Origin: Cyclina sinensis
Taxonomy: Eukaryota; Mollusca; Bivalvia; Venerida; Veneridae
DNA: 64,000 nucleotides
Assembly: GCA_012932295.1 (NCBI GenBank)
Contig: JAAONU010000004.1
Span: 24,126,872-24,190,871 of the forward strand
Direction of reading: 5' to 3'
Shown: piece after piece, positions 48,346 to 58,640 of the stretch
Layout: each line of letters begins with the position of its first letter
Position numbering within the stretch: position 1 is the first letter of the stretch
Notes under the pieces: model-generated
The model's database searches: none
The model's input: the letters and a program-made list of their open reading frames with translations, nothing else
Told to the model about the DNA's origin: nothing
Program-made: the position numbers and the translations under genes

Positions 48346-49459
48346 TATTTCTCACATAGTAATAATTTGTTTTTTCTTTTTTTCAGTATTATAATATTGA
48401 ATATAGGCAGACTTTAAACACAGTATGAGTATTGTTTTGTAGAAAAAAATGTACATGAAAAAAGAATTTGCCATTATCAAAATTGGAATTTTTGCAAGTT
48501 CACTATCACACTGTTGATAAATTGAAATATTTTTTCCATCAAATTCTTTATTATCTGAGTATTTTAGTTGGAAAGAAACAATAAATGTTTTGTCACTATA
48601 TCCATGAAATATCTATGGAAACCTGATTAGTGATTTATTTTATTGATGACAGATTTACTAGCACTTATGGTTGAAACTTCATCAGGATGTTATTAAAGAG
48701 AAAGGCATAATGCCTTATTCATATTTTGCAGTTTGCAAAAATATGAGCCACAGAGTGGTTTAGAAAGCAGTAAATGATTCTGTGAACATTTTTCTTTTTT
48801 GGGTGCTTTATGGGCAAGAATAAATTCAGAACCTTCAAACTGTGTTTGTAAAGCAAAGAACTTTAAATGTGACAAAATGTTATGTTGTATTAGCTTGCTT
48901 TCCACATTCAAAATTTCAGTGTGCTAGAGAAATACCACACAGCTCACAAACTTGCATTTGTCACACTGCATGACGACATAAATACAACAAAAGTTATGTC
49001 TGATAATGTGTGGCAAACGTCTGAAATGTATTGATACATGTACAATCATTGTCATTTAATCATTTTTTCACGAATATCATCTGATTCATCATAATCCATC
49101 ATTTTGTTTAATCTATATTACAAGGATCACATTTGATACACTTTATTTCACAGACACAGTACTATCTTAGAGATACACACATTTATTGATTGATCAAGCC
49201 TCCAATTAATTATCACCATACCCAAAAAGAAAATAGTGATGAAAGCAGAGGAATCCAAATGGAAGGACCAATTCAATATCAGAGAGTACTAGTATTCAGG
49301 GTAGATAATCCACTAATGTCCCCTACTTGAAAACATCTTGATTTGTGAATTACAATTTCTGCAAGTTGGAGAAGGTGATCTAAATGTCACAGTTGAATGT
49401 TCAGAACTGTTTTTTCTCTTGAATGTTAAAAACTTGTATCAGTCTACATGTAGTGCCAG

Positions 49460-49493
49460 CAGGGTCTTTCAAATTGCTATCTGAAAGACCCTG
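49460..49493. repeat. Perfect 12-bp inverted repeat downstream of CERS
   Basis: CAGGGTCTTTCA (49460-49471) and its exact reverse complement (49482-49493) are separated by 10 nt. The repeat lies 119 nt before an AATAAA at 49612. Confidence 0.8.
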
Positions 49494-49611
49494 ATGCCAG
49501 GATGAAAGAAGAAAATGCTGTTTTATTCCCAGACTGTTTGATGAAAATAAAATTGCTTATGTCACAATGCAGTCATTTTCAGTGTAAATGTACTTGCTTT
49601 TGATACTTTCA

Positions 49612-49617
49612 AATAAA
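49612..49617 (+). terminator. Candidate distal poly(A) signal
   Basis: AATAAA followed by GT-rich sequence (GTCTTGTATTTCTGTATTCTG). It is plausible for a long CERS 3' untranslated region or for an unrecognised transcript. Confidence 0.3.
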
Positions 49618-50467
49618 GTCTTGTATTTCTGTATTCTGTACCATGTTGTAGGCTCCTAAATATAGCCTGTACTTTTATATATGTGTATACTGTATATATG
49701 TATTATTGGTGCTAATGCTTTTAATTAATAACTCTCTTATATTTATGGTTGTTGGGACTGATTTAAATTAAATAATGAACAGGGTTGACATCTTCAGTTG
49801 AAGCCCAAAAAACATTATAGTAATGTGTTGTCATTTATTGAGTGAACTTTACGTTTTTTTACCCCAAGAAACTTCACTGTATTACTATGCTCTGCAATAC
49901 TCCTTGATCAATGTATTAGAATCAGGCTTACCTGAACATCAGTATTTTAGCCAAATTTTTTTTGTAATATGTTTTCAAACCTTATTTGTTAATGGCTTAG
50001 TTTGGTTATGGGAAATAAGATACATCTGACTTTGCTGCATGAAGACATGTCCCGTCTGAAAATGCGAAGTTGGACTATCTCTTGAATGTTTGTAATTTTG
50101 TTAACTTTTTATATAACAAACTGTTCATTATTTCTTCCTTACCATTTTAAATTAGTTGCATCCCTCTATATTATTTAATAAAAAGAAAAACCAAGTATTT
50201 CTTTGCTGGTTATTGATGTTTGTGCCTTTTCTTTTAGCTGGAATATAACAGTAGCTTGTGTTGAGCAATCAGCTTGTTGCTGGTTCTTCTTTTTGTGAAG
50301 TTACTGCACTGACGTTAGGAAACAAATGCACTGCTAAACGAGTCTTATCATTGGTCAAAATTGTGAGGCTGTAGGTTCTACATTTCAACATTATGAAGGT
50401 CCATTTTGGTATAAAAAAGGTCACATTACTATAAGTGTGAGTGTGAAACTCTGTCTTACATTGGAAA

Positions 50468-50900
50468 CAAGAGCTGTCAAAATAGCACTGATGTCCCCCA
50501 ATATGCAACAAACATTCCCACTAATCTATGTTTTTTTGCACTTATCATGATCAACTTTACTGATTTTAGTTTCAGTTGTTCTTGAGCTACTGATGACAAA
50601 CCATTACAGCAGCCATTGTCACTTTGACATTGACCTTTGGTGCCCCTGTCTCAAATTCAAAAGAGGTTAACTTCTGATCATTACAAAAAAAGCTTAAAAC
50701 CAGAAATGTCTAGTTAAAAAGGCCAAAAACCTGAATGACCTACTTTTAAACCTCAGTTTGTTGATTGTCTCCACAACGTTTCAATCTTCCAATAAATCAA
50801 ATTCCTATATGCTAGATGTAAACTTTCAATACAAAGGGTCCCCCCCATCTTGTTAATTTGTCAGAAAGTAATGGCAAGTATCTGCAACAGAGTACAAATC
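50468..50900. repeat. Fragment of another interspersed element
   Basis: Begins ACAAGAGCTGTCAAAATAGC, then GATGTCCCCC, a start seen in hairpin/core-type elements. The rest is degenerate and the right end is undefined. Confidence 0.3.
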
Positions 50901-51209
50901 TTCATACTGTGACAAACAGCAGCTGTGAAAGGTATTAAAGGAGAATTACACCAGTGTTGCATCTAGGATGCGCAACTGTGCAATTTCTGCAAAAATGTGA
51001 CAGATCCCACTAAGTACACACTCTAATATATATGCTGGATATCTTTTAAGTATAAATCTATTAAAAGAGACACTACAAATTAATACACGAATCAGGTAAA
51101 CAAAGTCACATATTAACATTATTGTAAGATTTAATGACTTGGCATCGAAAACTAGAAGTTAACTAAAATTTCATCAGTAAATTTAAAATACTGCAGAGGA
51201 TACACATAA

Positions 51210-51960
51210 CACAAACTTGCTAGATGGTTGTACAAAAGACAAAAGCAAAGCTTATTTTGTCCTGTGCTGTACAAGTTGGGGCATAATCTAAAGTTTTTAA
51301 ATGCCCTTTTTTACTATTTAAAGGACCATACCTGTGGTCATACTTGAATGAGCTGCAAACAAACCCCCAGGTGCACAATAACTCATCATGGTGAACATTT
51401 ATAGAAGGTTTCATGATTTCATTTCAAATAGTTAAGGGGTTATACATTATATCAACTTTAAAATACCCATTTTCACTATTTCAAGGGTCATAACTTTGTT
51501 CATACTAGAACAAGCTGCAAACAGGACCCCCAGGTGCACAACAACTCAACATTGCTTACTTTCATGGAAGGTTTCGTAATTCCCTTTAAAATACTTTTGG
51601 AGCTATGTGCGACAGGAACTTTTGAATGCCCATATTTACTGTTTCAAGGGCCATAACTCTAGCCATTCTATGATGAGCTGCATACAAAGCCCCAGGTGCA
51701 TAAAAGCTTATCATGGTGAACATTCATGGAAGGTTTCACAATTTCATTTCAAATAGTTTAAATGCTATGCGCGACAAAAACTTTAAAATGCCCATTTTTA
51801 CGATTTCAAAGGGCCGTAACTGTGATAATACAAACAAAACCTCCAGGGGCACAACAACTCTTCATTGCTGACATTCATGGAAGGTTTACTAAATTAGTTA
51901 TTCCATTTCAAATATCGACACAAACTTTTCCCACGGAGGGAAGTTATAACTTCTTGTATA
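51210..51960. repeat. Tandem-core repeat, about 150-164-bp units, upstream of MTG1
   Basis: Four units can be aligned by CCAGGTGCAC (about 51366, 51530 and 51692, with a variant at 51843). Each has a TCATGG(T)GAACATTCATGG(AAGGTTTC) phrase and CAAGGGCCATAACTCT, the reverse complement of the core motif in the 39612 and 42652 elements. Hairpin ends are not clear. Confidence 0.6.
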
Positions 51961-52095
51961 TAAATCTTATTGCCCCAAAATATTCAAATTCGTAAAGATA
52001 TGCCCATTCGGCAAAAAAGGTCCATTTCTATAATGCCGACCAACGCTTCAACAAGCGTCTGCTGATACAGATTAAAAAGTAGCGAAAAAAAATTA

Positions 52096-53933
52096 ATGAT
52101 GGCGAAATTTGTTGACAGTGCTCTCAAAGTTCGAAGTAGATTTATTCTACCAAATTCAACATCTATACAGTGGTTTCCAGGTAGATCTTTTATCCATCAC
52201 TATTGCATAATATAGGCATAGTTGATAAATTCTTAGTTAGGTAGTTATCGTATAACGCTATTTCGGATAAAAGGCATTTAAACCCACCTCATAAGGGCAA
52301 TATTTAAAACCGATCGTCAGTAAATAAAGTAATGTTAATTTGTAACGTAAAGCTTCCCAGTAGCCACGGTTGACAGACGTTTCACCCCAAAAACTTTTCC
52401 GCCCAAGATGTTTCCTCCCAAGACATTCCACCCCCATTTTGGGGGTGAAATGTCTATACTTATTAAGTCTTTTTTTCCCCACAATATATTCATTATCATG
52501 TTTCAAATTGATATATCCTTGATATAGTTACATGAAATATATCTGATAAATATCCACAATCAAGTAAAAGATTATTTTTCTGATCATAATTTGAAGAAAA
52601 AACTAAACTAAAAAAATAGTGAAATATAATGTGTATTAGATATGAAAATGATAATCATTTAAGTTATATACATGTATTTTTATAATATGTTTTATTCTAT
52701 GAAATAAATATAAATCATTCAACAAATGATTAATATTAAATTTAGTAAATTTTGAAGTGATTGGAAAAAGTTTAGGTTTTAAAAAGCATTACCATAATAT
52801 TCAAGAAATAATGATATAATACAAGGATGAATTTGTAAATGACTGATAAATTAATAAATTAATATATGGTTTCTTTGAAAATTCTGTTGATTAAAACATC
52901 AAATAAGGCTTAATTCAATCATGTTTATTAATGAATGGATAATGAATTATTTCAATCCTGTTGATAATTTATTTTCAAGAATTTTTAGTAATGAATTAAA
53001 TAATTATCTTGTACTAATAAGAGCTCATTAGCATAATTGTATTGACTCAAATCAATTATTTTTATTAATTGTCATCCTCAGTTATCTTTTTAGACTAACA
53101 AAATAATTAGATTGTTCATGATCAGGTTTTTTCTAGACTGACAAATAAAACGAATCAGTTTGACATACTCTGTTATTTATCTATGACACATATTATATTA
53201 AGCAAGTTGCTACTGGTATACTTATCATATATTTATTGTTCTATCAATTATCTATTGATTTGCAAAGACCTAAAATGTATTTTATGTCTGTCTATTTAAA
53301 AAGTTTTATTTATATCATCAATTAATCACCTTTGCTTATTAAATAAATGAGTGAATATTGACGAAATTTTGAAATAACTACCTGATTGAGTTTTAATTAT
53401 ACCCCTCTTTAATCAGCACCTCATCCTGAAATGTGTGAAGAATTTGTATATTGCCAATCATGGGCAATGTACTAAAAACAATGCATGTTTCTTAAAGGTG
53501 TGAACTGTAAAAAGGTGTTGATAATGTGATTTATCCAGTCATTCAAAAGCCATTATCTCTTAAAAATTATGTAAATAATCTTTTTTCAACTCCATTAACT
53601 TTAAAAATAAACAAGAAAATATAAATATAATTTACCATCTGCATACTGCACGCCCGCTTAGCTCAATAGGTAGAGCACTGGATTAGTAATCCATGGGTCG
53701 ATTGTTCGACCCCTGGGCAGGGCAAAATTTCTCCGTGACAATTGATCTCAGCCATTGTGTCTTATGTTCATTTGTCTCTCACCGCTGATTCAGAGTAGAT
53801 CATGTGGGAACAGTGGGACAGTAGTCAGTCACTTGCAGAGAAATTGGTAAATACTGGTTAGTTATCCAGGAAAACCGGTTAGGTGGACTGACAGCCGAGA
53901 TATAACCTAGATGTTGAATTCAGCGTTAAACCC

Positions 53934-53973
<40 letters not shown>

Positions 53974-55816
53974 ACACATCCTTCTATCCTTTCCGTTTTA
54001 GGTTATTAATATTTACTTTTAATGATTGAATATACTTAGCTTTGAAAAACATCAAAATGAAAAGAATATGAGAAGCTGATAGTTTTTCATTAAGATTAGC
54101 ACACCGTGGAGAAATTTAGGAGAAAGGCTGAATTAAAAAGCTGTTATAATCCTGTTTCATTTATATGATCATTTTACATGTACTATTCCAAGTTACAGAG
54201 CTTTGAAATTCAATGTGTAATAGTGTCTAGCAAACCTCTAACCAAATTATGCTTATTATGCACATGGGTCATCACTGATATTGCAGAAGGGTTACATAGA
54301 AATATAAAGAAAGATACTTGTGCTTCTTGTCAAAACCCAAGTCACTAATTTTTTTTAATTTTACATATAGCATTGTCTAGTAGGCCTCAATGAAATTTTT
54401 TAAAATAAACTATAAGTGTTTTAACTAAGATGGTTAAAAATCTCTGTGTGAAGCCACAAGGTTCAGAGACCCTAATTGTAATGCTCTAGTAAAGAAATTT
54501 AGACAACAAACATAGCTTTGCAAAGTCATCTTTAGATTTATCTTCAGTGTACTGGCATTACTTACTAATACCCTATAGCTTTTTGAAGATAGGATGGATA
54601 TTTTTGAACAGAAAACTATTGCATTTTACTGATTGGGGCTCAGAAAATATTTTCTTGATGATCTCACAAACATTTGAAATTGGGGCACAGGGAATCTAAA
54701 ATAGGTCACCAGCTTAGCCACAGATGAGTTGAAAGGGAACAATCTGGACTTTATATTTAAATAAACTTGATATTACTTATATCGTGATGGTCTTCAGGTA
54801 ATATATTTTTAAAATATGTCATGAGAATAAATTTGGTCCCCAGCTAAGATGCAGTGAAACTCTGCACTTTTTGTTTCAGTTATAAAAAGGTACAAAACTA
54901 AACTAAATGTTAATTCTTTCTACTTATAGGTCATATGAAAAAGGGAATAGATCAGATTCAGTCTTCGTTACGCAACATTGATGCAGTGATGGAGGTACAT
55001 GATGCAAGAATTCCATTCTCTGGAAGGAACTCTCAGCTTAGACAGATTATCCAAATACGTCCACATATTCTGATTTTAAATAAATGTGATCTTGCAGATT
55101 TAGCTAGGAAAAAAGAAATTGTAGAGAAAATCAAAGAAGAAGGAGTAAATAACATACAGTTTTCAACTTGTGTTAGTAGACAAATAACAAAACATATAAA
55201 AAGAGACGTTGTTCCAATGTTGTTGAAAGATGTGGAAAAGCGTGGACGGTTTAGAACTGACATCATGAATCGGTACAACATTCTTGTTATGGGTGTACCA
55301 AATGTTGGAAAGTCAACACTTCTTAACAAATTAATGCAAACATACACAACAAAGAGGAAATGTGCTCCAGTGGGTGCCATGCCAGGTGTAACTAGATCAG
55401 TGATGAATAAAGTCAGGGTTAACTTTGACCCAGAAATGTATGTCGTTGACACACCTGGAATTCTGAACCCTCGTATACCAAATATAGATGCAGGAATGAG
55501 ACTGGCTCTGTGTGACTGTATTCCAAATCACCTCCTAGGTCAGGAGTTGATTGTTGACTACCTTTTGTACTGGTTTAACAAACATGAGAATTTTTCCTAT
55601 GTAGATCACTTTGAACTACCAAAACCAACAGATGATGTGATGGAATTATTGTCTACAGTTGCAATAAAGCAAAAATTTGTTTTACCCCATAGAGATGAAT
55701 CAAACAGTCCTGGAAACAAATACAGATTGAACTTTGACAAGACTGCAAGTTTTATCATAAAGGAGTTTCAGCTTGGAAACTTGGGTAAAGTGATGTTAGA
55801 TGATGATTGTTTATGA
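52096..55816 (+). CDS. MTG1: MTG1, mitochondrial ribosome-associated GTPase 1 (2 exons)
   Basis: Exon 1 is 52096-52180 and exon 2 is 54930-55816, joined in codon 29 inside the family motif WFPGHM. The product is 323 aa (human MTG1 is 334). Two adjacent in-frame ATGs at 52096 and 52099 can start it, and the second has the better context. The first 20 or so residues are basic, fitting a short mitochondrial presequence. It is a circularly permuted GTPase of the YlqF type. G4 NKCD (79-82) comes before G1 GVPNVGKST (150-158), G2 PGVT (180-183) and G3 DTPG (202-205). All are intact, and the C-terminal domain ends LGNLGKVMLD as in the family. Known role: large mitoribosomal subunit assembly at the inner membrane. 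The intron of 2.75 kb holds a SINE and an AT-rich block. The lack of introns in the remaining 90% of the protein is unusual. Confidence 0.95.
52421..52455. repeat. 16-bp hairpin in MTG1 intron
   Basis: AGACATTCCACCCCCA pairs with TGGGGGTGAAATGTCT at 15 of 16 positions over a 3-nt loop. The upstream sequence repeats 'ttcaCCCCaa...tttCCgCCCaaGATgTTTCCtCCCaaGACAtT' phrases. It resembles the terminal hairpins of the other elements, but no partner end was found. Confidence 0.7.
52480..53640. other. Very AT-rich block in MTG1 intron
   Basis: Visibly almost all A and T with many TTAAT/ATTAAT words. No ORF, SINE or tandem unit was recognised. Confidence 0.6.
53652..53974 (+). mobile_element. tRNA-derived SINE, family B, copy 2, with C29/A11 tail
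   Basis: Same head (GCCCGCTTAGCTCAATAGGT, anticodon loop TTAGTAA, B box GTTCGACCCC) and body as 25051-25326. It has an extra piece of about 30 bp around 53855-53880. After GTTAAACCCG the normal CAAA tail is replaced by 29 C (53935-53963) and 11 A (53964-53974). No clear target-site duplication was found. Confidence 0.85.
54190..54760. repeat. Degenerate core related to 29686-31170, MTG1 intron
   Basis: Phrases such as AATAGTGTCTAGCAAACCTC and 'cacatgGGTCATCAC' parallel the AGCATTGACCAGTGGACCT and GGGTCA units of the element in CERS intron 2. Termini are lost. Confidence 0.4.
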
Positions 55817-55881
55817 AAAGTTGTATTAAAAGTAAACTAGTGGTGTTCCTTTGGACAACTGTGATATTTCATAATGCTAGA

Positions 55882-55887
55882 AATAAA
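55882..55887 (+). terminator. Poly(A) signal, MTG1
   Basis: AATAAA 66 nt past the MTG1 stop codon, the first downstream. Confidence 0.55.
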
Positions 55888-55939
55888 AGACATCTTTGAT
55901 AGAAATGTTCATGTTTTTTTGTTAGCTGACATGTCATAT

Positions 55940-56180
55940 TGTCACATATTCTTGTCCTGGCTATTTCCCAGTAACCACTGGTTAGAATTACATGAAACTA
56001 TGGATGGCTTTAATTGCAGAAAAGATACACCTATGCACATTACCTGCATGATTTATATTATCCACAGAGGTATGGGCCCTTTGATTTTCCTGCAGCACCA
56101 TCTGTGGCTATTTCTCAGTAAACTTCTGGCTGAAATTGAATGAAACTACGGAAAGCTTCAATATAAAGATCAGCATATTT
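55940..56180. repeat. Tandem-core fragment
   Basis: TGGCTATTTCCCAGTAAC at about 55957 recurs as TGGCTATTTCTCAGTAAA at about 56105. An AGAGGTATGGGCCCTTTGA variant of the shared core motif lies between. No ends were seen, and it is followed directly by another element. Confidence 0.5.
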
Positions 56181-56850
56181 ATGCACCCACTTTCAGCAGG
56201 AGCGTGGGGGGTAGCGCATATAGTTTTGACCTTGTTCATCCGTCTGCTGTCTGTACGTAGACTGGGTTTTGTCTGGTGTAACTCCTAACATATAACTGCG
56301 AGAGCCATGAAACTTTCTAAGAAAAGTTGTCAGCATGTGAATTTATGCACCTGGGTATTTTGAGATAAATTTATTGGAGACCTGCAGACTTATGCCTCCC
56401 AGATTAAGCAAAAACTCGCTTTTTTAGTCTTATGTCACATGTAAATCCAAACATATTACTGCTAGAGCCATGAAACTTTCTAAGAAAAGTCTTCATCATG
56501 TGACCTTAGGCATCTGGGTATTTTGACCCTCTCATTAAGTAAAAAATAGCATTTTTAGATTTGTGTCGTATTTAACTGGAAACATATACATGTACATGTA
56601 CCAGTAACCTCCAGAGCCATGAAACTTTCTAAGAATAGTTGTTAGCATGTGATCTTAGGCACCTGGGTGTTTTGATGCAATTTTATTGGAGATCAACAGA
56701 GTTATGCCCCCCGATTAAGCAAAAATAGCATTTTTAAACTCCTTAATGTTAAGGACAATGTTTATATGCATCTGTAGTTGTACAGGATTTTCTGTGACTA
56801 TACAGCGGAATGTTGGGGCATTCACGTCCCATGGACACATCTCTAGTACA
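56181..56850. mobile_element. Hairpin-ended tandem-core element downstream of MTG1
   Basis: Three units are marked by AGAGCCATGAAACTTTCTAA at about 56301, 56464 and 56613. AGAGTTATGCCCCC lies near 56699. The right end GGGGCATTCACGTCCCATGG continues ACACATCTCTAGTA, matching the right ends at 40479-40518 and 42999-43038. The left end (ATGCACCCAC...GTGGGGGGTAGCGCAT) is degenerate. Confidence 0.6.
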
Positions 56851-56892
56851 ATCTAAATCATGATCTCACATAATTATAATTGATAGTTCTTA

Positions 56893-57110
56893 GCTCACCT
56901 GTGCCGAATGCACAAGGTGGGCTAATGTGATCGGTCACCGTCCGTTCAACATTTCTTTAAACATCTCGGATTCTCCTCCTAAACCATTTATTAGTGTAAT
57001 GTTGTTACTTTTTTTGTTTCAGTGAAAATTCCAGACGACATATATTACCGGCATGATTTTAGGTCAAGGTCATGCTACAAAGATATTTCTATAAAACTTA
57101 GAATGCAGAT
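56893..57110. mobile_element. Truncated GCTCACC-hairpin element
   Basis: TAGCTCACCTGTGC pairs with GCACAAGGTGGGCTA, the same terminal hairpin as 29687-29721. 'atGTGATCggtCACCGTCCG' follows, with TCAAGGTCA at 57064-57072. There is no tandem core of comparable length. Confidence 0.5.
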
Positions 57111-58087
57111 TTGAAGACAATTCAAGGAAGCTTAAAAGGCATGGCCAACCCTTCTGTTCATTTTCTGAAAGGGCCATGTCATAGGCCTGCATGTGCTTTG
57201 GGGTATATTAATTCCTTTCAAATGATTTCTTGTATATAAAAGATTCCTAAATTGGTGTGACTGTTATTTATTTCGAGTGCTTTTGATACCGGTAATGCAA
57301 TGCTCTGTCACATCAATTTAAAAATTGGTTTCACCAGTTATCCCTGTTGCAGATTTTTACAGTTTGCACTCAGACACTTTGGTCATAGAACTGTGGCTGA
57401 CCTGAACAAGTAATGATTTTTGAGTCATTTTCACCTTCATTCTGCTGATAGGCATACTGATTTTGTGCTGTCTGTGCATCTGTCTCTCAAAACGTTTGTC
57501 TGGATTACTCTTCTGATACCACCAAGTGGATTTCAACTTAACATCTCAAATAATTACAGGTATATTCAGTGTAAGGCCTAGTTGTTTGCATCATCATGAT
57601 CTTCCAGTTCATTTATTTTCAGTGGAGGAATTGCTCTTTATTGCATTCAATTTTTTTAATCGCTTGGTCACTACATGTACCTGGTGGAATTTGACAAAGC
57701 TTCACAAATAAATATGTTCAGTGCCAAGCGTAGTCTGCTACATGTATATCATCAGCATTTTCTGGTAAATTAATCTATTTTTTTTTTATCTAAATGTTTC
57801 CCATCCCGCAACATGTGTTGCTAGTGTTAAACTGTCAGTGCTTTACATTCTTCGAGGGCTGAAAGTTATATAATACAATATGAAATTAAAAAGAACAAGA
57901 AAAATAATACTGACAAGAATATTGGTGACACTGACAGAAGCTTCCTGACACTGCTTTGACATGGCTAGAAAACACTGCCAAGTGAAAGTGAATGGAAAAA
58001 CTTTTGGGCAATTCAATTAAAAGAATTATGTTTATGTAACTGAGAGATATTCATGCCAGTAAAATAATTGTAATAAATCATAACCTT

Positions 58088-58640
58088 TGACCTCTAAGTG
58101 AGATCTTGAGCTACTGACTTGTTTCATGTGAGCTACACATGGTCTCATTTAGGCATCTGTGACAAGTTATTTTGAAATCCCTCTCACCAAGGCCAAGTTA
58201 CAGCCTGTACAAGCAGAATTGTAGCCAATTTGACCTTGAAGCTACTGACCTGATTCATGTACACAAAATACCGTCACAACACTTTTGCCAAGTATTTTTT
58301 GAAATACCTCCAACCAAGGCCAAGTTACAGCTGGGACTAAGTGTAGCCAAAGTTTGACCTCACCCTTGAGCTACTGACTTGATTTATTGTTTGACACACC
58401 ATCTTATTTGGGCAAACATTTGTGCCATGTACCATGTAATTTTGATATTCCTCCAACCAAAGCCAAGTTACAACACTGACAAACAGAATTGTATCTTTAT
58501 TGACCTTTAAGCAAGGCTACCAACAAGGTTCATGGGTGGGACCGACCTCAGATTGGGGCAAACAGTTGTGCGAAATAATTTTGAGATCTCTCCGAGCAAA
58601 GCCTAGCTTAAGTCAGTACAAGCAAAAGTGGGACAGGACA
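58088..58640. repeat. Tandem repeat, about 130-bp unit
   Basis: Four diverged units are marked by GAGCTACTGACTTG-type phrases at about 58108, 58238 and 58368, with a fourth near 58505, and by CCAAGGCCAAGTTACAGC. Spacing is close to 130 bp. No terminal hairpins were identified. Confidence 0.65.

Noticed and set aside
48098..48394. 98-codon plus-strand frame
   Set aside because: It covers the end of the minisatellite and a probable interspersed repeat. No protein family recognised.
55033..55452. 139-codon minus-strand frame
   Set aside because: Antisense shadow of the strongly conserved MTG1 exon 2.
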